From Rhodoferax sp. UBA6134 (GTDB lineage Bacteria > Pseudomonadota > Gammaproteobacteria > Burkholderiales > Burkholderiaceae_C): DNA of 15,477 nt. Made by a program: the position numbers and the translations under genes. This document shows, piece after piece, positions 14,680 to 15,477 of this stretch. The notes below the pieces were generated by a model that was not told the DNA's origin, did no database searches, and saw only the letters and a program-made list of their open reading frames with translations. How positions within the stretch are numbered: the stretch's first letter is position 1; each line of letters starts with the position of its first letter. The stretch lies in NCBI GenBank assembly GCA_002422455.1, contig DIVK01000061.1:1-15477 (forward strand), given 5' to 3'.

Positions 14680-14955
14680 TCAGATGCACAGAGGAAGTTG
14701 CTGAGGCACAAGTACGGTGCATTGCTTACTTTCATGCACTATCTCAGGAAGCTGAAATGGTCGTCGATCGGTGGGCGCACCGCAGTGCGGCTGGGCCTGG
14801 ATGGGAGGGCACTTCACCGATCCGTAGCTGCAAAATACGCAGCAATCGCCAGGCAGGGGCCGAAGCGGCACGTGGCATGCCCCGCACTCGTGGAAAAACC
14901 GGCAAGAGTCCGCGGGCATTTCCAACTCCACGGCGTGGTCGCATTCGGGGCAGGT
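14680..14955 (-). pseudogene. Fragment of a small Cys-rich zinc-ribbon-like protein
   Basis: The minus-strand frame encodes TCPECDHAVELEMPADSC, then FHECGACHVPLRP and GDCCVFCSYGSVKCPPIQ, with the recognisable core at 14797-14955. I recognise this pattern as a conserved short bacterial protein of unknown function with paired CxxC knuckles. No ATG, GTG or TTG precedes the first CxxC within the open frame, which begins after a TGA at 15016. The frame also runs on about 37 codons past the usual CPPIQ end. Both ends therefore look damaged. GTG 14931 would lose the first knuckle. It may be a relic fused to the decayed peptidase gene upstream. Confidence 0.5.
14706..14720. promoter_or_regulatory. 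NtrC-like enhancer dyad
   Basis: GCACAAGTACGGTGC, followed by A, compares with the NtrC consensus GCACCNNNNTGGTGC. Both GCAC and GGTGC half-sites are present at the correct 15-bp spacing, with two mismatches. Weaker GCAC half-sites lie at 14686-14689 and 14736-14739. It sits about 220 bp upstream of the sigma-54 promoter, a workable enhancer distance. Confidence 0.5.
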
Positions 14956-14995
14956 CAGGACCGAGCGCGTTTGAACGGCTCGGTCGCGGCGGTTG

Positions 14996-15423
14996 GGGGG
15001 TGGGGAAGTTTCGATTCAGATCCACACCATGCGCATTGACGCGGCGCGGCGACTGGCTGAAGACCCCGTCGGGGTTGAGCATCGGCACAAAACACCAATG
15101 AATCCCCTGCGACATGTCGGCAGACATCTGCCCTGCCAACCGGATCCAATGCAATGCCACGGCAGCGGAGGACAGCTCGTCACCATGGAAGCCCCCACCA
15201 CCAGTATCCGCAAGGTGGGATGCGACTGCTTGACGTCGCGCACCCAGAGCATGCGACCCTTCACCGAGCGGGCCGTACTGGGTTTCGATTGAGCCGCCTC
15301 GCACAATTCTCGTTTCACGTTCGGCAATCTGGCCTCAAAATCAGCACAGGGCGGCGCAGATCGGGCACCATCCGCCATGGACCACATGATCAGCAAAAGA
15401 AAGGAAAATCTGCGCGCGGCCAT
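14996..15423 (-). pseudogene. M14 zinc carboxypeptidase, frameshifted and truncated
   Basis: ATG 15423 begins a signal-peptide-like MAARRFSFLLLIMWSMADGA, then SVKGRMLWVRDV and LRILVVG in one frame. At a run of five C (15192-15196; G on the coding strand) the reading must shift by one base to continue as GGFHGDELSSAAVALHWIRL, with zinc-binding His and Glu, then FVPMLNPDGVF and NAHGVDLNRNFPT, the hallmarks of M14 peptidases such as MpaA. Similarity stops just after NFPT, so the third zinc ligand and the catalytic Glu are absent. The frameshift alone could be a sequencing slip; the truncation cannot. I infer a dead gene. Confidence 0.75.
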
Positions 15424-15477
15424 GCCCGCAGCAAGCCTACTCGTCCGAATTACGCAACACGTCACGTCTTTCAGTAC

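Overview
The window looks like chromosome from a GC-rich betaproteobacterium, probably Burkholderiales and Comamonadaceae-like. This is judged from the style of the NhaR-type LysR regulator, the IscR/Rrf2 regulator, the DUF1289 protein, the HMG-CoA lyase and the degenerate RsuA/RluF-family protein. No rRNA, tRNA or CRISPR array was seen.

Left part (1-5276). The 3' end of a pseudouridine-synthase-like gene converges, 2 bp apart, on an NhaR-type LysR regulator. A divergent IscR-like Rrf2 regulator without a single cysteine follows. Next is a 610-bp, internally deleted IS1182-like element with near-perfect inverted repeats and CTAG duplications. It sits exactly at the point where the stop codons of two convergent genes overlapped, so neither gene was damaged. 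On the minus strand come a chromene-carboxylate-isomerase/DsbA-like protein, a DUF1289 protein and HMG-CoA lyase, tightly packed, and a GntR/FCD regulator.

Central part (5399-14400, all minus strand). This is a nine-gene, tightly coupled operon. In transcription order it encodes a Tsx-like outer-membrane channel, a BMP-family binding protein, two permeases, a biuret hydrolase (BiuH), a double ABC ATPase, a second isochorismatase-fold hydrolase (best read as a triuret hydrolase, TrtA), a ChrR-like cupin, and allophanate hydrolase (AtzF). The enzymes form a complete route triuret -> biuret -> allophanate -> CO2 + NH3. The transporter and channel give a path across both membranes.

Control region (14401-14720). 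Upstream of the operon I read a sigma-54 promoter with one mismatch to consensus (14481-14496, minus). A perfect IHF consensus lies at 14582-14594, and an NtrC-like dyad at 14706-14720. This enhancer / IHF / sigma-54 layout predicts that the operon is induced by nitrogen limitation, which fits its use as a nitrogen-scavenging pathway. Tandem repeats in the predicted leader may be a second operator.

Right edge (14680-15423). Broken genes lie here: an M14 carboxypeptidase with a G-run frameshift and a lost C-terminus, followed by a cysteine-rich small protein without a usable start codon. The operon's enhancer lies inside this decayed sequence.
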